DNA from: Rachycentron canadum | Lineage: Eukaryota > Chordata > Actinopteri > Carangiformes > Rachycentridae | NCBI GenBank assembly: GCA_038496675.1 | Contig: CM076659.1 | Location: 19,460,637-19,524,636, forward strand | Direction of reading: 5' to 3' | Length of the DNA: 64,000 nt | Shown: one piece after another, positions 62,452 through 64,000 of the stretch | Numbering within the stretch: position 1 is the first letter of the stretch | Layout: every line of letters begins with the position of its first letter | Position numbers and translations under genes: made by a program | Notes under the pieces: generated by a model | Seen by the model: only the letters and a program-made list of their open reading frames with translations | Told to the model about the DNA's origin: nothing | Databases searched by the model: none

Positions 62452-64000
62452 CTGCAGGAGAGACGAGACAGCGGCAGTGAGCACTTTCTGTTTTCATCTG
62501 TCTCTCGCTTGTTTTATACGTTGAGCCATCTCTGTCACGTTGCCATTTTCAAATCTGCCTGACAGATGTTTTCAACCCCAGAAATAAGAGCTCTGGGATC
62601 TAACAGTGTCGGTCTGCTGGTTCAAACCCCATTGATCAGGATGGATGGTGGGTCTTAATATTTCCCCTGTGGCCTGAAGCGACGCTGTGATTATGTTGGA
62701 AACAACCGGCTCTTAGATAAACTCTGTGTGATCAGAACAGAGCGAGTGAAGTTTGCAGATTGGACCTGAGGTTTGTCAGTACCAGGATTTCCTGGAAGAG
62801 TAATCAGCACCGAGCAAGAAGCTTTTTAATGCCTGCAGGTGATTATCAGCTCTTTACACGAAGGCACTGCTGACCAGTGACTCAGCGCCGACTTTTTTTT
62901 TTTTTTTTTTTTCTGAAAATTAAAAGTGTTTTAACTTCCTTCATCTTATTCCTTTGCTACTGTTGCACAGATGCTGGTGATGTTCTGTGTTTTCATTGTG
63001 AAACTGATCAAAAACAACAATTCTTCAGTGTGTTCTCAGCCACAGGCTCATATTCATACTGAACTAACTCAAACATGAAGTTTTTTTAAACAACAGTAGA
63101 TAATCTGCTGAAGCAGTTGAGCCCTTCAGCAAACCGGAGGAAACGGTGCATGTGAGGGGGACTATTTTCATCTGCACATTTCTACACATTTAGTTCTCCA
63201 GTGGGGGTTTGCAGGATGTTGTGTGTGTCAGCTTGACTCAAAATGAGCCACAGTGTGTGTGTCCATGAAAGTGAGGGAGCATGTCACCCACTGCAAGCGT
63301 TTGGCTCAGTAATGTGTTTTTAATAGGTTTAAGAAACATTGGACCTCAGTGGGGACATATCATCTGTTTTTTTCAAAAAAGAAAAAAGTAGAACATCAGC
63401 AGACTTTTCCTATAAAATGATAAAACTGAGTGAAATAAAAATGAACTGATTCTAAAGCTAAACTTCCTTCTGGCTCAGTGTTGATGTTTTGAATCTCAGC
63501 TTGAAGCTTAAAACACAGACTGAGATCTGGAAGAAAATCTTTGGGGATGTATTGTTAAGAAAAACCAAACAGGATTACCAGTGGATAGTCCCAGAAAATA
63601 TCAACATTTATAAATGACAAAACTCAGCAGCAAAATAGTCTATGAAAACTATAAGTTCTTCACTTTTTGTTGAGATGATCTTTTCAGCTGGCTTCCATCG
63701 TACACGCTGACTGTGGTTTAGTGCCCGAAAATCAAGAGATAATATTTTAAGTTTGGTGCTCAGATCGACCTTGGGCCAGGGAGAAACTGATTTGTATTTT
63801 GTGGTAATTTTAGATTCTTATTAGGTCATAATCATTAAATTAGTGAAGACAAAATGTCCACATTTGGGGATCTAGATCTTTTTCTTCTTAAAGATACTGA
63901 AGTTGTGTTATGGTCTGTGCCTGTGTATGTTCCCGGTCTTCTCTTGTGTTTGCTTCCAACAACCTTGCTCTGATTTCATTGAGAAAGAGACAAAATGGCT
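62452..64000. other. PPP1R1C intron reaching the window edge
   Basis: I searched for an exon with the RRRPTPA-type site or the KIQFxVP motif on the minus strand and found none, so the upstream exons lie outside. A T homopolymer (62,893-62,911) and an ordered repeat-free stretch at about 62,760-62,870 are the only landmarks. Confidence 0.5.

Overview
This window is vertebrate nuclear DNA, almost certainly from a teleost fish and probably a percomorph. Genes are split by GT-AG introns, many of them only 90-160 bp. The repeats are families I recognise from fish genomes: hAT-like and TTAA-flanked MITEs, a dead Tc1/mariner copy, a tRNA-like SINE, and dense CA/GT, TC and TAG microsatellites. I see no prokaryotic, viral or CRISPR-type system.

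Layout. Positions 1-5,130 are intergenic, with old repeats and one stretch that looks like a conserved enhancer. DUSP19 (dual-specificity phosphatase 19) lies on the minus strand at 5,453-15,320. It has four coding exons and a predicted non-coding first exon at about 16.2 kb, and it encodes a complete 205-residue protein. A 1.2-kb divergent promoter region follows. NCKAP1 (NAP1/HEM-2, a WAVE-complex subunit) lies on the plus strand at 17,490-48,954. I placed 31 coding exons; they join in phase to 1,129 codons including the stop, giving 1,128 residues, the same length as human NCKAP1. Its 3' UTR runs to about 51.3 kb. The 3' part of PPP1R1C (protein phosphatase 1 inhibitor family) lies on the minus strand at 54,102-62,451, convergent with NCKAP1; its N-terminal exons lie beyond the right edge.

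Gene order. DUSP19 and NCKAP1 sit head to head, as on human 2q32. On the other side the human order is NCKAP1-FRZB-DNAJC10-PDE1A-PPP1R1C. Here PPP1R1C follows NCKAP1 directly, so the three genes between are absent from this locus.

The three genes do not form one pathway. NCKAP1 controls Arp2/3-driven actin assembly, DUSP19 acts in JNK signalling, and PPP1R1C inhibits PP1. The points most worth following up are: (1) three PPP1R1C 3' exons that all accept the same splice phase and would give different C-termini, one of them resembling the paralogue PPP1R1A; (2) NCKAP1 introns with CA repeats just after the donor and GT repeats just before the acceptor; (3) a perfect CCAAT/SOX-type inverted repeat and an 80-bp tandem duplication between the divergent genes; (4) four copies of one TTAA-flanked MITE inside these genes; and (5) several repeat-free, homeodomain-motif-rich blocks that look like enhancers.
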